Below are positions 24,354 to 33,738 of a stretch of DNA of 64,000 nt, piece after piece. The position numbers and the translations under genes were made by a program. Below the pieces are notes generated by a model. That model was not told the origin of the DNA and ran no database searches. It saw only the letters and a list, made by a program, of their open reading frames with translations. Source of the stretch: Rathayibacter sp. SD072 (GTDB lineage: Bacteria > Actinomycetota > Actinomycetes > Actinomycetales > Microbacteriaceae); NCBI RefSeq assembly GCF_017355185.1, contig NZ_JADILJ010000013.1, positions 18,268 through 82,267 on the forward strand, written 5' to 3'. Positions within the stretch are counted from its first letter, which is position 1; each line of letters begins with the position of its first letter.

Positions 24354-27314
24354 CTACTGCTGCCCCTCCGCCTCGAGCGCCCGGGTGAGGGCCTCGGTCA
24401 GCTGCTCGTCGGCTGCGGCGAAGGCGGTGAGGTCGCCGTCGCGCAGCGCCGCCTCGCGGGCTGCGAGCGCCGTGCTGGCGTCGGCGAGGGCCTGCTGCAG
24501 CGGCGTCTGGTCGCCCGTGCCGGTGTCGGTGCCGCCGGTCTCGGTGTCCGTCCCCGGGTCCGCACCGGTGTCGGTACCGGGATCGGTCCCGGTTCCGGTG
24601 TCGGGCGCGACCGGCGTGCCGGTGTCGCCCGCGTCCGCGCCCGAGTCCCCGCCGAAGAGGCTGTCGAGAGCCGCGTCGAGGGTGTCCTCGAAGGCGATGT
24701 CGTCGCCGAACGCGACGAGCACCTTCTGCAGGAGCGGGAAGCTCGTGTCGCCGTTGGAGCTCACGTAGATCGGCTGGACGTAGAGCAGGCCTCCGCCCAC
24801 CGGGAGGGTGAGCAGGTTGCCTCGGGTGACCGTCGTGTCGCCGCGAGAGAGCAGAGCGAGCTGGTTGGCGACCGTCGGATCGGTGTTGAACGCGTTCTGC
24901 ACCTGACCGGGGCCGGGCACCGTGTCGTCGCTCGGGAGCTCGAGCAGCCGCAGGGTCCCGTAGCCGTCGGCGACGCTCCCCTCGGTCGCGCCCGCGTCGG
25001 AATCGGCCACGAGGTACCCGGTGAGCACGTTGCGGCTCGCCTGGCTCCCCGGCGTGCTGGCCGGGATGTACGTGGAGTAGAGAGAGTACGACGGCACCTC
25101 GACGTCGGGGGTCTGGAGCGTGAGGTAGTACGGGGGCTGCAGGGAGTCCCCGCCGACCGCCGAGGCAGCCGAGGTGCCGCTGGTCGGGTCGTTCGGAGTG
25201 GACCACGCCGCCTCGCGCGAGTAGAAGGAGCCGGCGTCCGTGACGTGGTACGTGCCCAGGACCGCGCGCTGGACCTTGAAGAGGTCCTCGGGGTAGCGGA
25301 CGTGGCTGAGCAGGTCGGCCGACATCTCGCTGATGGGCTCGACGGTGCTCGGGAAGATCTTCTGCCAGGTCTGCAGGATCGGGTCCTCGGTGTCCCACGC
25401 GTAGAGCGTGACGCTGCCGTCGTACGCGTCGACTGTCGCCTTCACCGAGTTGCGGATGTAGTTGACGTCGTCGGTCGGGAACTGCTGCTGCGTGTTCGTG
25501 TCGGCGATCGCCTGCGAGAGGCTCTGCACCTCCGAGTACGGGTACTCGGCGGAGGTGGTGTAGCCGTCGACCACCCAGACCACGCGTCCGTCCACGACGG
25601 TCGGGTAGGCATCGGAGTCGAGCGTCAGGTAGGGGGCCACCTTCTGCACGCGGTCGACGGGATTGCGGTCGTAGAGGATCTGCGACTCGGTGTTCACCCC
25701 GTCCGACAGGAAGATCTGCTCGGACTGGAACTTGATCGCGTACACGAGCTTCTTGAACACGTTGTCGAGAGCGGGGCCGCCCTCGCCGTCGAAGGTCGTG
25801 TAGGTCTGCTGCTCGCCCTCGGTGCCCGACGGGTAGTCGAGCTCGATGTTGCGGTCGCTGTCCCCGCCGACGATCGAGTACGCCGGCGAGTTCTCGCCGA
25901 AGTAGATGCGCGGCTGGTAGTCGCCGAGATCGCCGGTGGTCGGCACGCCCGACTCGATGAAGACAGGCTCGCCGTCGGCGGAGCGCTGGTTGCCGTACGC
26001 GGCGACCAGTCCGTAGCCGTGGGTGTAGACGAGGGTCTGGTTGTACCAGGTCTGGTTGTTGCCCAGACCGTTGAGGTTCAGCTCGCGGACGCCGACGACC
26101 GCGTCCTGGGTCGCGCCGTCGATGCTGTAGCGGTCGACGTCGAGGGCGTTCTGCTCATCGCCGAACGCGTAGTACTGACGGAACTGCTGGAGCTGCGAGA
26201 ACGCGTCCGTCACGACGGCGGGGTCGAGGATGCGGATGTTCGCGGTGGTCTCGGCATCGGAGCGCAGCGCGCCCGGCTCGGCGTCGGTGGTCGCGTCGTA
26301 GGGGATGACCTGGACGTCGTCCACGCCGTACGCCTGGCGGGTCATCTCGATGTTGCGCTGGATGTAGGGCTCCTCGAGCGTGCGCTCGTTGGGCTCGACC
26401 TGGAACTTCTGCACGACCCACGGGTAGAGGGAGCCGACGAGCAGGCTCGAGACGATCAGGAGCGCGGTGCCGATGACGGGCAGGCGCCAGCGTCCGATGA
26501 ACGCGGTGACGACGAAGAGGACCGCGACGAGCACGGCGACGCCGGCGAGGATCTGCAGGCCCGGGATGGTCGCGTTGACCGACGAGTAGGTCGCTCCGGT
26601 GATGCGGGCGCCCTGGTCGGTGAGGGTCGCGTACTGGTCGAGCCAGAGGCTGACGGCCTGCACGAGGAGGTAGAGCGCCGCGATGATCGCGAGCTGGATG
26701 CGCGAGGACTTCGAGATCCGGACCTCGCGTCCGTTCACGCGGATCGCGCCGTAGAGGTAGCCCGTGGCCAGAGTGGCGAGCGCCGAGATGATGAGGACCG
26801 CCGAGGCGAAGCCGACGAGGCTCTGGTAGAAGGGCAGCTCGAACAGGTAGAAGGACGTGTCCAGCCCGAACTGCGGGTCGATGTCGCCCGAGGGGGTGCG
26901 GTTCCAGAAGGTCAGGCTGGTCTGCCAGCGCGACGCCGACGAGACGCCCGCGAACAGTCCCAGGACCGCGGGGATGCCGAAGGTCGCCAGACGGCGCAGC
27001 GGCTCCACGACCTGCTGGTAGCGGTCGATCTGCGAGTTGAGCTTCGCGTAGACCGGGCGCAGGCGGTAGGCCAGCGTGAGGCTGATGAAGACCGGGATCG
27101 CCATGGCGGCGAAGCCGATGACGAAGAGCCCGCCGGCCGCCGCCCACTGCGTCGTGAGGACGGAGAGGAAGCCGAGCTGGTCGTACCAGAGGATGTCGGT
27201 GTAGAGACCGGCGAAGACGAAGAACGCCACCACCAGAACGGCCACCACCACGACAGTGACGGCGAGGACGCTCCGTCTCTTCCGCTGCGGGGTTTCGGTT
27301 GCTGTGGAACTCAC
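24354..27314 (-). CDS. UPF0182 family large membrane protein
   Basis: A 986-aa conserved actinobacterial/cyanobacterial membrane protein of unknown biochemical role. About seven hydrophobic helices occupy residues 15-310. A large extracytoplasmic domain follows (about 320-880), rich in Tyr/Asn and with QPRIYFGEN and ELDYPSG landmarks typical of the family. The C-terminus has a Thr/Asp/Gly low-complexity linker (about 892-930) and an Ala/Leu helical tail. The start is the GTG at 27314; the open frame continues upstream through the PDZ-protease gene but there it is a shadow frame. The downstream methyltransferase and upstream Lon-like protease match the gene order around Rv3193c-Rv3194c in mycobacteria (memory). 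Confidence 0.9.
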   Translation of the reverse strand: MSSTATETPQRKRRSVLAVTVVVVAVLVVAFFVFAGLYTDILWYDQLGFLSVLTTQWAAAGGLFVIGFAAMAIPVFISLTLAYRLRPVYAKLNSQIDRYQQVVEPLRRLATFGIPAVLGLFAGVSSASRWQTSLTFWNRTPSGDIDPQFGLDTSFYLFELPFYQSLVGFASAVLIISALATLATGYLYGAIRVNGREVRISKSSRIQLAIIAALYLLVQAVSLWLDQYATLTDQGARITGATYSSVNATIPGLQILAGVAVLVAVLFVVTAFIGRWRLPVIGTALLIVSSLLVGSLYPWVVQKFQVEPNERTLEEPYIQRNIEMTRQAYGVDDVQVIPYDATTDAEPGALRSDAETTANIRILDPAVVTDAFSQLQQFRQYYAFGDEQNALDVDRYSIDGATQDAVVGVRELNLNGLGNNQTWYNQTLVYTHGYGLVAAYGNQRSADGEPVFIESGVPTTGDLGDYQPRIYFGENSPAYSIVGGDSDRNIELDYPSGTEGEQQTYTTFDGEGGPALDNVFKKLVYAIKFQSEQIFLSDGVNTESQILYDRNPVDRVQKVAPYLTLDSDAYPTVVDGRVVWVVDGYTTSAEYPYSEVQSLSQAIADTNTQQQFPTDDVNYIRNSVKATVDAYDGSVTLYAWDTEDPILQTWQKIFPSTVEPISEMSADLLSHVRYPEDLFKVQRAVLGTYHVTDAGSFYSREAAWSTPNDPTSGTSAASAVGGDSLQPPYYLTLQTPDVEVPSYSLYSTYIPASTPGSQASRNVLTGYLVADSDAGATEGSVADGYGTLRLLELPSDDTVPGPGQVQNAFNTDPTVANQLALLSRGDTTVTRGNLLTLPVGGGLLYVQPIYVSSNGDTSFPLLQKVLVAFGDDIAFEDTLDAALDSLFGGDSGADAGDTGTPVAPDTGTGTDPGTDTGADPGTDTETGGTDTGTGDQTPLQQALADASTALAAREAALRDGDLTAFAAADEQLTEALTRALEAEGQQ
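24525..24640. repeat. Low-complexity TDTG/DPGTDTG-encoding repeats in UPF0182 gene
   Basis: Short repeated words (GGTGTCGGT, CCCGGGTCC, GGTACCGGG) encode Asp/Thr/Gly-rich repeats between the extracytoplasmic domain and C-terminal tail of the UPF0182 protein. It is a likely flexible linker prone to slippage length change. Confidence 0.6.
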
Positions 27315-27320
27315 GGATGG

Positions 27321-27410
27321 GCCTCTTGCTGTCGAGATGTGAGGGGAGGGCACCCATGCTATGCGACGGGTGCGGGCCCCACCTGAGCGTCGGCCTCGAC
27401 AGCAGGAGGC
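27321..27410. repeat. Long near-perfect inverted repeat between Lon-like protease and UPF0182 genes
   Basis: GCCTCTTGCTGTCGAG (27321-27336) and CTCGACAGCAGGAGGC (27395-27410) pair with one mismatch, enclosing 58 nt. The outer arm is 6 nt past the protease stop, and the inner arm ends 7 nt ahead of the UPF0182 GTG, covering its likely ribosome site. It could act as a processing or attenuating hairpin. Confidence 0.5.
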
Positions 27411-27415
27411 GGGCG

Positions 27416-28525
27416 TCAGCCGATCGGAGTCGCCCCGTCGCAGGTGGGCAGTCCGGAGACGTCGCCGGAGGCGATGCCGTCGAGTGCGGCGAGCGCCTCG
27501 TCGAGCGTCGCCACGCTCAGCACCTCGATGCCGTCCGGCACGTGCCCGACGACCTCGCCGCAGTTCTGCGCGGGAGCGAGGAACCAGTCGGCGCCCGCCG
27601 CCACCGCGCCGAACATCTTCTGCCGGATGCCGCCGATGGGCCCGACCTGCCCGTCCGCGTCGATGGTGCCGGTGCCCGCCACCTCCTCGCCGCCGTTGAG
27701 CGAGCCCTCGGTGAGCTTGTCGATGATGCCGAGGGCGAACATCATGCCCGCGCTCGGGCCGCCGACGTCGTTCAACTGGATGTCGACCTCGAAGGGGAAG
27801 TCGAAGGCCAGGCCGGCGACGATGCCGATCACCGCGGCGCCGTCGCTGTCGACGGGCACCACCTGGACGTCCTGACGCGCACCGTCGCGCTCGATCGTGA
27901 GGTCGACCGGGACGCCGGCACCGGACGCCTGCACGGCGTCGCGCAGAGCGGCGACGTCGGACACGGGGGCGCCCTCGACGGCGACGACCGCGTCGCCCGG
28001 CTCGAGCACGTCGACGGAGGGCGAGTCCTCCGGGATCTGCACGACCGACACCTGCTGGGCGACCGGATAGCCGAGCTCCGTCAGTGCCACGGCGATCGCC
28101 TCCTGCTGCGAGTCGGACATCTCGGCCTGGTTGGCCTCGTCGCGCTCCTGCACCGTCACCGATCTCGGGAAGATCGACTCGACCGGGACGACGGCCTTGC
28201 TGCGGTCGAACCAGGCGCCGACGATCTCGACCCAGTTGGGCAGGCTCTCCGGATTCCCGACGACCGAGACGGTCAGCATGTCGAGCGTGCCGGTCGTGGG
28301 GTAGGTGGGCTCGTCGGGGATGGAGATGAGCGGGACGTCCTCGCCGTCGGTCTCGCTGGTGCCGAGGGTGTCGAAGACGGGGCCCGGCTGCTCGATGACG
28401 TAAGGGGCGGGCGCGATGCCCAGCGCGACCACCAGGGCGACTCCCGAGAACAGCACGGTCGGTCCCACCCACGCCCGCTTCCCGCGTGAGGGCGAGTGCC
28501 GGGGATCGTCGGAGAACAGCGTCAC
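27416..28525 (-). CDS. PDZ domain plus Lon-like (S16) serine protease, YlbL-type
   Basis: A 369-aa membrane-anchored protease. One membrane helix (about 22-38) is followed by an extracytoplasmic part: a PDZ domain (about 160-225) and a Lon-type proteolytic domain (about 230-350). The Ser-Lys dyad is visible as Ser258 in NDVGGPSAGMMF and Lys303 in GGIRQKMFGA, and GTGTIDADGQVGPIGG is the usual Lon-fold strand. It has no ATPase domain. The family takes part in envelope protein or membrane quality control. It is divergent from the zincin gene and upstream of UPF0182, as in mycobacteria (memory). Confidence 0.9.
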   Translation of the reverse strand: MTLFSDDPRHSPSRGKRAWVGPTVLFSGVALVVALGIAPAPYVIEQPGPVFDTLGTSETDGEDVPLISIPDEPTYPTTGTLDMLTVSVVGNPESLPNWVEIVGAWFDRSKAVVPVESIFPRSVTVQERDEANQAEMSDSQQEAIAVALTELGYPVAQQVSVVQIPEDSPSVDVLEPGDAVVAVEGAPVSDVAALRDAVQASGAGVPVDLTIERDGARQDVQVVPVDSDGAAVIGIVAGLAFDFPFEVDIQLNDVGGPSAGMMFALGIIDKLTEGSLNGGEEVAGTGTIDADGQVGPIGGIRQKMFGAVAAGADWFLAPAQNCGEVVGHVPDGIEVLSVATLDEALAALDGIASGDVSGLPTCDGATPIG

Positions 28526-28719
28526 GGGGGCCTTCCTCAGGGCGTGCGGGGAAGCTCCGCCGGGGTGTTCGCGGCGGGCGGAAGCGGGCCCTGCGGTTGC
28601 GGTCGTCTTCAGGCCGATCGCCCGGGCACTCGGGCTAACGTAGCTTGCACGACTGGGAGTCGAGTCACGATCCCGCGCCCGTCACGGGCGTTCACCCGAA
28701 CGACGGAGGGCTGATCCGA

Positions 28720-30135
28720 ATGGCCGCAGGCGACAGTGCTGACCGACCCGGCGAGGGGTCGGAGGACGAGTTCCGCGAGATGCTGAGCCGGTTCCTCTCG
28801 GGTGACGGTCCGATCGATCCGTCGCAGCTCGCGGGTGCCGCCGGGCTCCCGAACGACCCGGTCGCTCTGCAGAACCTGCTCTCGCAGCTGCAGAGCGCGA
28901 TGCAGCAGAACGGCGACGGCATCAACTGGACGCTCGCGAGCGAGCAGGCCAAGCAGCTCGCCCGCGCCGAGTCCGCCCCGGTCACCGACTCCGTGCGGGC
29001 CCCCTTCGACGGAGCCTTCGGTGTCGCGGCACTCTGGCTGGACGAGGTCGCCTACGTCTCGGAGCTCTCCCGCCCGCCCCGCACGGTCAGCCGCCTCGAG
29101 TGGATCTCGCTCACGATGCCGGTCTGGACGCAGCTCGCCGAGCCCGTCGCCCTGAGCATCTCGGACGCGCTGACCCGGGTGATGCGCGAGCAGGCCCCGG
29201 AGGAGATGCGCGAGATGATCGCCGGAGCCGAGGGCATGATGCGCGGCATCGGCGGAACGCTCTTCGCCCTCCAGCTCGGACAGGTCGTCGGGCAGCTCGC
29301 CGCGGAGGTCGTCTCGGGAGGCGACATCGGCATCCCCCTGCTCGAGGAGAACGACGCCGCGATCCTGCCGCAGAACGTCGCCGCGTTCGGCGAGGGGCTC
29401 GACATCCCGATCGACCAGGTGCAGATCTACCTGGCGGTGCGCGAGCTCGCTCACGCCCGCCTCTTCCGTCACGGCAAGTGGCTCCGACTGGCCCTCATCT
29501 CGCAGATCACCGACTTCGCGCGCGGCATCAGCATCGATACCACCCGCCTCGAGGAGCTCGCCGGGAACTTCGACCCGTCGAACCCCGAGGAGCTGCGCGA
29601 CGCGATGACGTCCGGCGCGCTGATCCCGCCCAAGACCGAGGAGCAGCTCGCAGCGCACGGCCGCCTCGAGACGGTCCTCGCCCTGATCGAGGGCTGGGTC
29701 GACGTCGTGACCGCGGCCGCGACCACCCGCCTGCCCAGCGCCGGAGCGATCGCCGAGACCGTCCGCCGCCGGCGCGCTTCCGGCGGGCCGGCCGAGTCCG
29801 CGTTCGCGACGCTCGTCGGCCTGGAGCTGCGCCCGCGCCGGCTCCGCGACGCCGCCGCCATGTGGCAGGCGGTGACCGACGCCGTCGGACCGGAGGCGCG
29901 CGACAGCCTGTGGTCGCACCCCGATCTGCTGCCCGGTTCCGAGGACCTCGACGACCCGAGCCGCCTCGTGGCCCGCCTGAGCGCCGAGGCCCGCGGCGAG
30001 ACCCCGGAGCCCGACGAGATGGACCGCGCGCTCGAGGAGCTGCTCAACGGCGGCACCCCCGACGCTCCCCCGGCCGACGGAGCGGGCGACGGCCCGGACG
30101 ACGCGGCCGGCCCGACGGGCGACCGCCCGGTCTGA
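28720..30135 (+). CDS. Zinc-dependent metalloprotease-like protein (zincin_2 / DUF2342)
   Basis: A 471-aa cytosolic protein of a conserved actinobacterial zincin-like family. The metal-site helix reads AVRELAHARLF (Glu242, His245): the first His of a classical HExxH is Arg241, while Glu and second His remain. An N-terminal helical region (15-80) and the IGGTLFALQLGQVVGQL segment (177-193) are family landmarks. The last 50 residues are acidic and Pro/Gly-rich. The start is the ATG at 28720, 9 nt after GGAGGG; the ORF continues upstream without similarity. Protease activity is unproven for this group. Confidence 0.85.
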   Translation: MAAGDSADRPGEGSEDEFREMLSRFLSGDGPIDPSQLAGAAGLPNDPVALQNLLSQLQSAMQQNGDGINWTLASEQAKQLARAESAPVTDSVRAPFDGAFGVAALWLDEVAYVSELSRPPRTVSRLEWISLTMPVWTQLAEPVALSISDALTRVMREQAPEEMREMIAGAEGMMRGIGGTLFALQLGQVVGQLAAEVVSGGDIGIPLLEENDAAILPQNVAAFGEGLDIPIDQVQIYLAVRELAHARLFRHGKWLRLALISQITDFARGISIDTTRLEELAGNFDPSNPEELRDAMTSGALIPPKTEEQLAAHGRLETVLALIEGWVDVVTAAATTRLPSAGAIAETVRRRRASGGPAESAFATLVGLELRPRRLRDAAAMWQAVTDAVGPEARDSLWSHPDLLPGSEDLDDPSRLVARLSAEARGETPEPDEMDRALEELLNGGTPDAPPADGAGDGPDDAAGPTGDRPV

Positions 30136-30203
30136 TCGCCTCCGGCGGCGGGACCTGTGGAGAACTCCCCCGGCCCCGCCGCCGACTCGGCCATGCTCTC
30201 GGC

Positions 30204-31064
30204 ATGGTCCTCCGACTCGATCCCCGGTTCCCGCTCCTCTGGCGCTCCGCGACCGCGATGCAGGTCGGGCTCGACCGCCCGCACGTGGTCCTCGACGGCG
30301 TCGGCTACGCCGAGGAGCTGCTGCTGCACGCGCTGCGGGTGGGCACCAGCGCCGGGACCGCGCGGCTGATCGCGCGGCGGGCCGGTGCGTCCGACGAGCG
30401 GATCGACGAGCTTCTCGAAGCGCTGCGACCGGTGCTGTCGCGCAACGTCTCACCCGGCCCTCCCCCCGCACCGCGCGTGGTCGTCGAGGGCGACGGCACC
30501 GCGGCGGACGCCCTGCGGAGCCTGCTGCGCGGCGAGGGCTGCGAGCTGGTCGGGGAGGACGCGGTGCCCGACGTCGCCGTGCTGCTGACCGACTTCGCAG
30601 TCGCTCCAGCCCGGGCCGCGCACTGGCTGGCCGCCGACGTGCCCCACCTGGCGGTCGTCTTCGGCGACGAGGCGGTGCGGGTCGGGCCGCTGGTCGAACC
30701 GGGCGCGGGCCCGTGCCTGCACTGCGCCGAGCGCGACCGGATCGACCTCGATCCCGAGTGGCCGCGGCTCGTCATCCAGGTGCTCGGCCGCCGCGCGCCG
30801 ACCCGGACCGCGCTCGCGAGCGCCGCGATCGCCGTCGTGGCGGCCGATGCCGTGCTGCGCCGCGTCCTCGCGGGCGGGACGGCGCTGAGCGACCGGGAGC
30901 GGATCTACTCCGACGCCTCGGGCGGCTTCAGCGAGCGGCGGCTGGAGCCGCACCGCGAGTGCGCGTGCCGAGCTCTTCCAGGAAGCGCGACGGCTCCCTC
31001 CGCGTCACCCGGCCCACCGTCGAGCGCGACCACGACAGGCGCAGGCGCCGTCGTGCGCGGGTGA
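30204..31064 (+). CDS. ThiF/cyclodehydratase-like zinc-binding protein
   Basis: A 286-aa protein of a conserved actinobacterial group that resembles the leader-binding/ThiF-like part of azole cyclodehydratases. It opens with a β-rich segment typical of that group (LDPRFPLLWRS). A PCLHC motif (Cys171, Cys174) is followed by AERDRIDLDPEWP, and a second CAC pair near residue 252 likely completes a zinc site. No ATP-binding Gly motif is seen, so it is probably not an active adenylylating enzyme. Its last ~45 codons overlap the 3' end of the convergent uvrD2-like gene by 137 nt; the tail there is Ala/Pro/Ser-rich and unlike the rest. The position matches Rv3196 in mycobacteria (memory). Confidence 0.75.
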   Translation: MVLRLDPRFPLLWRSATAMQVGLDRPHVVLDGVGYAEELLLHALRVGTSAGTARLIARRAGASDERIDELLEALRPVLSRNVSPGPPPAPRVVVEGDGTAADALRSLLRGEGCELVGEDAVPDVAVLLTDFAVAPARAAHWLAADVPHLAVVFGDEAVRVGPLVEPGAGPCLHCAERDRIDLDPEWPRLVIQVLGRRAPTRTALASAAIAVVAADAVLRRVLAGGTALSDRERIYSDASGGFSERRLEPHRECACRALPGSATAPSASPGPPSSATTTGAGAVVRG

Positions 31065-32628
31065 TGCCGACGTAGAGCAGGCGGCGCTCCTCGTCGATGC
31101 CCTCGAGTCCGCTGGCGTAGGAGATGGGGAGCAGTCCCTCCGAGAGGCCCATCAGGTGGACCGAGTCCCACTCCAGGCCCTTGGCCGAGTGGATGGTCGC
31201 CAGGGTGACCGCCGCGCGGTCCGGCTCGTGGTGCACCTGCTGCCGGGCGAGGAGGTCGTCGGTGAACTGCCGGAACGTCCAGTCGGCGGGAGCCTCGTCG
31301 ACGAGGCGGGCGAGGGTGTCGAGCGACTCCCACCGATCGCGCACGGCACCGGGGGCCGACGGCGGCTCCGCGCTCCAGCCGAGCGAGCGGAGGACGTCGC
31401 TGACCGACTTGAAGAGCGGCTCTCCCGCGATCGAGACGGAGGCGGCGCGCAGCTGCATCACCGCCTGCTTCACCTCCGGCAGATCGAAGAACCGCTTGCC
31501 GCCGCGCATGTGCGCGCTGACACCGCGCTCGGTGAGCGCGTGCTCGAGCACCGCCGACTGCGAGTTGGTGCGGAACAGGATCGCGATGTCGGAGGGCCGC
31601 ACTCCCGCCTCGACGTCGGCGGCGACGCGGGCGGCCACTCCGCGCGCCTCCGCGATGTCGTCGGGGTACGCGTCGATCGACGGCTCCGGCGCCTCGCCCT
31701 TCTCGACCGCGTGCAGCACGAGCGCACCCGGGCGCCCGCGCATGAGCCGGTTCGCGGTCTGCACGATCGGCGTCGCGGACCGGTAGTTCTCCTCGAGGCG
31801 CACGACAGTGGCGGCGGGCCAATGCGCGGGGAAGTCGAGGAGGTAGTCCGCCCGCGCGCCGGCGAAGGAGTAGATGGTCTGGCTCGCGTCGCCCACGACG
31901 CAGAGGTCGCTCCGGTCGCCCAGCCAGAGCTCGAGCAGCCGCTGCTGCAGCGGGTTCACGTCCTGGTACTCGTCGACGACGAAGAACCGGTACTGCTCGC
32001 GCACCTGCATGGCCATCGCGGGCTCGGACTCGAGCATGCCGGCGGTGACGAGGAGCACGTCCTCGAAGTCGATCTGCCGGCGCTGGTCCTTCAGCCCCTC
32101 GTACTCGTCGACCAGGGCGACGGTCTGATCGAGCGTGAGCCGGCCGGGGAGCGTCCTGGTGCGCGCGGCGACGGCGTACTGCTCGAGCGACAGCGCCGAC
32201 ACCTTCCGCCACTCGATCTCGGCCGAGAGGTCGCGCAGCGTCGCGGTGTCGAGCTTGAGACGGAGCCGCTCGGCCGCGTGGCCCAGCAGGCGGGCCTTGC
32301 CGTCCAGCAGCTGGGGCATCGTGCCGCCGACCAGCTGCGGCCAGAAGTAGCCGAGCTGCGAGAGCGCGGCGGCGTGGAAGGTGCGCGCCTGCACCCCTCC
32401 GGCACCGAGGACGCGCAGGCGCGAGCGCAGCTCCGCGGCCGAGCGGCTCGTGAAGGTCAGCGCCATCACGCGGCCCGGGGTGTAGACGCCCGTGGCCACG
32501 CCGTGCGCGATGCGGTGGGTGATGGTGCGGGTCTTGCCGGTGCCCGCTCCCGCGAGCACGCAGACCGGCCCGAGCAGCGCCTCCGCCGCCTCCCGCTGCC
32601 CCTCGTCGAGCCCGTCGAGCAGGCTCAC
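30928..32628 (-). CDS. uvrD2: UvrD/PcrA-family 3'-5' DNA helicase (UvrD2-like, short form)
   Basis: A 566-aa superfamily 1A helicase. Visible motifs: Walker A AGAGTGKT (about 26-33), VMALTFTSR (Ia), VVDEYQDV (II), VGDASQTIYSF (III), VRLEENYRS (IV), LATIHSAKGLEWD (V) and LLYVGITRARRRL (VI). It ends soon after motif VI. The tetracysteine and HRDC domains that extend mycobacterial UvrD2 are absent. The GTG start at 32628 overlaps the nudC stop (GTGA). Its partner gene and neighbours are those of the mycobacterial uvrD2 locus, which supports the name. Likely role: DNA repair or replication fork processing. Confidence 0.88.
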   Translation of the reverse strand: MSLLDGLDEGQREAAEALLGPVCVLAGAGTGKTRTITHRIAHGVATGVYTPGRVMALTFTSRSAAELRSRLRVLGAGGVQARTFHAAALSQLGYFWPQLVGGTMPQLLDGKARLLGHAAERLRLKLDTATLRDLSAEIEWRKVSALSLEQYAVAARTRTLPGRLTLDQTVALVDEYEGLKDQRRQIDFEDVLLVTAGMLESEPAMAMQVREQYRFFVVDEYQDVNPLQQRLLELWLGDRSDLCVVGDASQTIYSFAGARADYLLDFPAHWPAATVVRLEENYRSATPIVQTANRLMRGRPGALVLHAVEKGEAPEPSIDAYPDDIAEARGVAARVAADVEAGVRPSDIAILFRTNSQSAVLEHALTERGVSAHMRGGKRFFDLPEVKQAVMQLRAASVSIAGEPLFKSVSDVLRSLGWSAEPPSAPGAVRDRWESLDTLARLVDEAPADWTFRQFTDDLLARQQVHHEPDRAAVTLATIHSAKGLEWDSVHLMGLSEGLLPISYASGLEGIDEERRLLYVGITRARRRLRLSWSRSTVGRVTRREPSRFLEELGTRTRGAAPAAAR

Positions 32629-33569
32629 GCGAGGGGCCCGTTCTCGAGCTCGCCCCCGTACCAGTCCTCGATCATGGCGCGGGCGATGGAGGAGCGGCCG
32701 GGCAGGAGCACCGACTCGAGCGAGTCGCGCAGCTGGTCGCGGGTGAACCAGCGCAGGTCGACGATCTCCTCGCCGTCCGGTCGCAGCGCCGCGGGCTCCT
32801 GGTCGGGCGCGAGGCGGGCGGTGAAGCCGACCATCAGCGACGCGGGGAACGGCCACGGCTGCGAGCCGAGATAGGCGGGGTCGACGACGCGCATGCCCGA
32901 CTCCTCGAAGATCTCGCGCACGACGGCCGCCTCGAGCGACTCGCCCGGCTCGACGAAGCCGGCGAGCAGCGAGAAGCGGTCGCTCCCCCACATGGCGTTC
33001 GAGCCCAGGAGCAGGCGGTCGTCGGCGTCGAGGACGCAGACGATGATCGCGGGGTCGGTCCGCGGGAAGACCTGGCTGCCGTCGGTGGGCGAGCGGCGGA
33101 CCCAGCCGCCCTGCTCGACGACGGTCGGGTCGCCGTTGCGCGGGGAGTAGGCGTGCACGGCATGCCAGTTGGCCATCGCGAGCGCCTCGGTGAAGAGGCC
33201 CGCGTCGCGGCGGCTGAGGCGCTCGGCGATCGGGCGCAGCTGGCTCCAGCGCGACTCGTCGGGCTCGAGCTCGAGGGCGGCCGCCTCGGTCAGCACGGTG
33301 GCGACGACCGGGGTGCCCGCGGGCTCGCCGTCGGCGTCGACCGTGGTCCGACCGAGGTAGACGCGGAGCGTGCCGGCGGTGACGGAGTCGGCCCTCTGCA
33401 GCGCGAGGCGGTCGCCGTCGACCAGGGCGCGGTCCTTCCGCAGGGCCAGGACGCGCGTCGCCGGGTCGGCGAGGAGCTCGTCGTAGAGGTCGGGACGGCC
33501 TCGGGAGAGGTAGTCGCGGTCGACGGCCTGGCGGGCGAGCGGGAGGCGATCGGTGAAGGGCGTGGTCAT
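32625..33569 (-). CDS. nudC: NAD(H) diphosphatase, Nudix family (NudC-like)
   Basis: A 314-aa Nudix hydrolase, expected to cleave NADH (and NAD-capped RNA) to NMNH and AMP. The Nudix box spans Gly204-Met226 (GFVEPGE, then REIFEESG). The NudC-specific SQPWPFPASLM block follows at about 237-247. The central zinc ribbon is degenerate: where NudC has two Cys pairs, this reads YSPRNGDPT (about 141-149) with Ser142 and Asn145 in the Cys positions. The start is the ATG at 33569 after a weak GGAAAGAG. It overlaps the helicase gene by 4 nt. Confidence 0.88.
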   Translation of the reverse strand: MTTPFTDRLPLARQAVDRDYLSRGRPDLYDELLADPATRVLALRKDRALVDGDRLALQRADSVTAGTLRVYLGRTTVDADGEPAGTPVVATVLTEAAALELEPDESRWSQLRPIAERLSRRDAGLFTEALAMANWHAVHAYSPRNGDPTVVEQGGWVRRSPTDGSQVFPRTDPAIIVCVLDADDRLLLGSNAMWGSDRFSLLAGFVEPGESLEAAVVREIFEESGMRVVDPAYLGSQPWPFPASLMVGFTARLAPDQEPAALRPDGEEIVDLRWFTRDQLRDSLESVLLPGRSSIARAMIEDWYGGELENGPLA

Positions 33570-33738
33570 TCGGGGAGCTCTTTCCAGGAGGCGGTGCCGC
33601 GGGACGGGAGACGCCCGCGGGTCGGTCCGCGGCGGGTCGGCGTCCGGCGGTGCCGGGGCCGGATCCCGAGCACGGCATCGGCGGGAGAGCGCGTGGCGGT
33701 CGGGCCGGTCGGGCGCGGAGCGACCTAACCTAGAACCC

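Noticed and set aside
24525..24640. Tandem repeat as a non-coding element
   Set aside because: The repeats stay in frame within the UPF0182 gene and encode a Thr/Asp/Gly linker.
24351..27386. Long plus-strand open frame of about 1000 codons opposite the UPF0182 gene
   Set aside because: It is an antisense shadow of a high-GC gene with Arg/Val/Asp-rich nonsense composition and no ribosome site; UPF0182 on the minus strand is clearly conserved.
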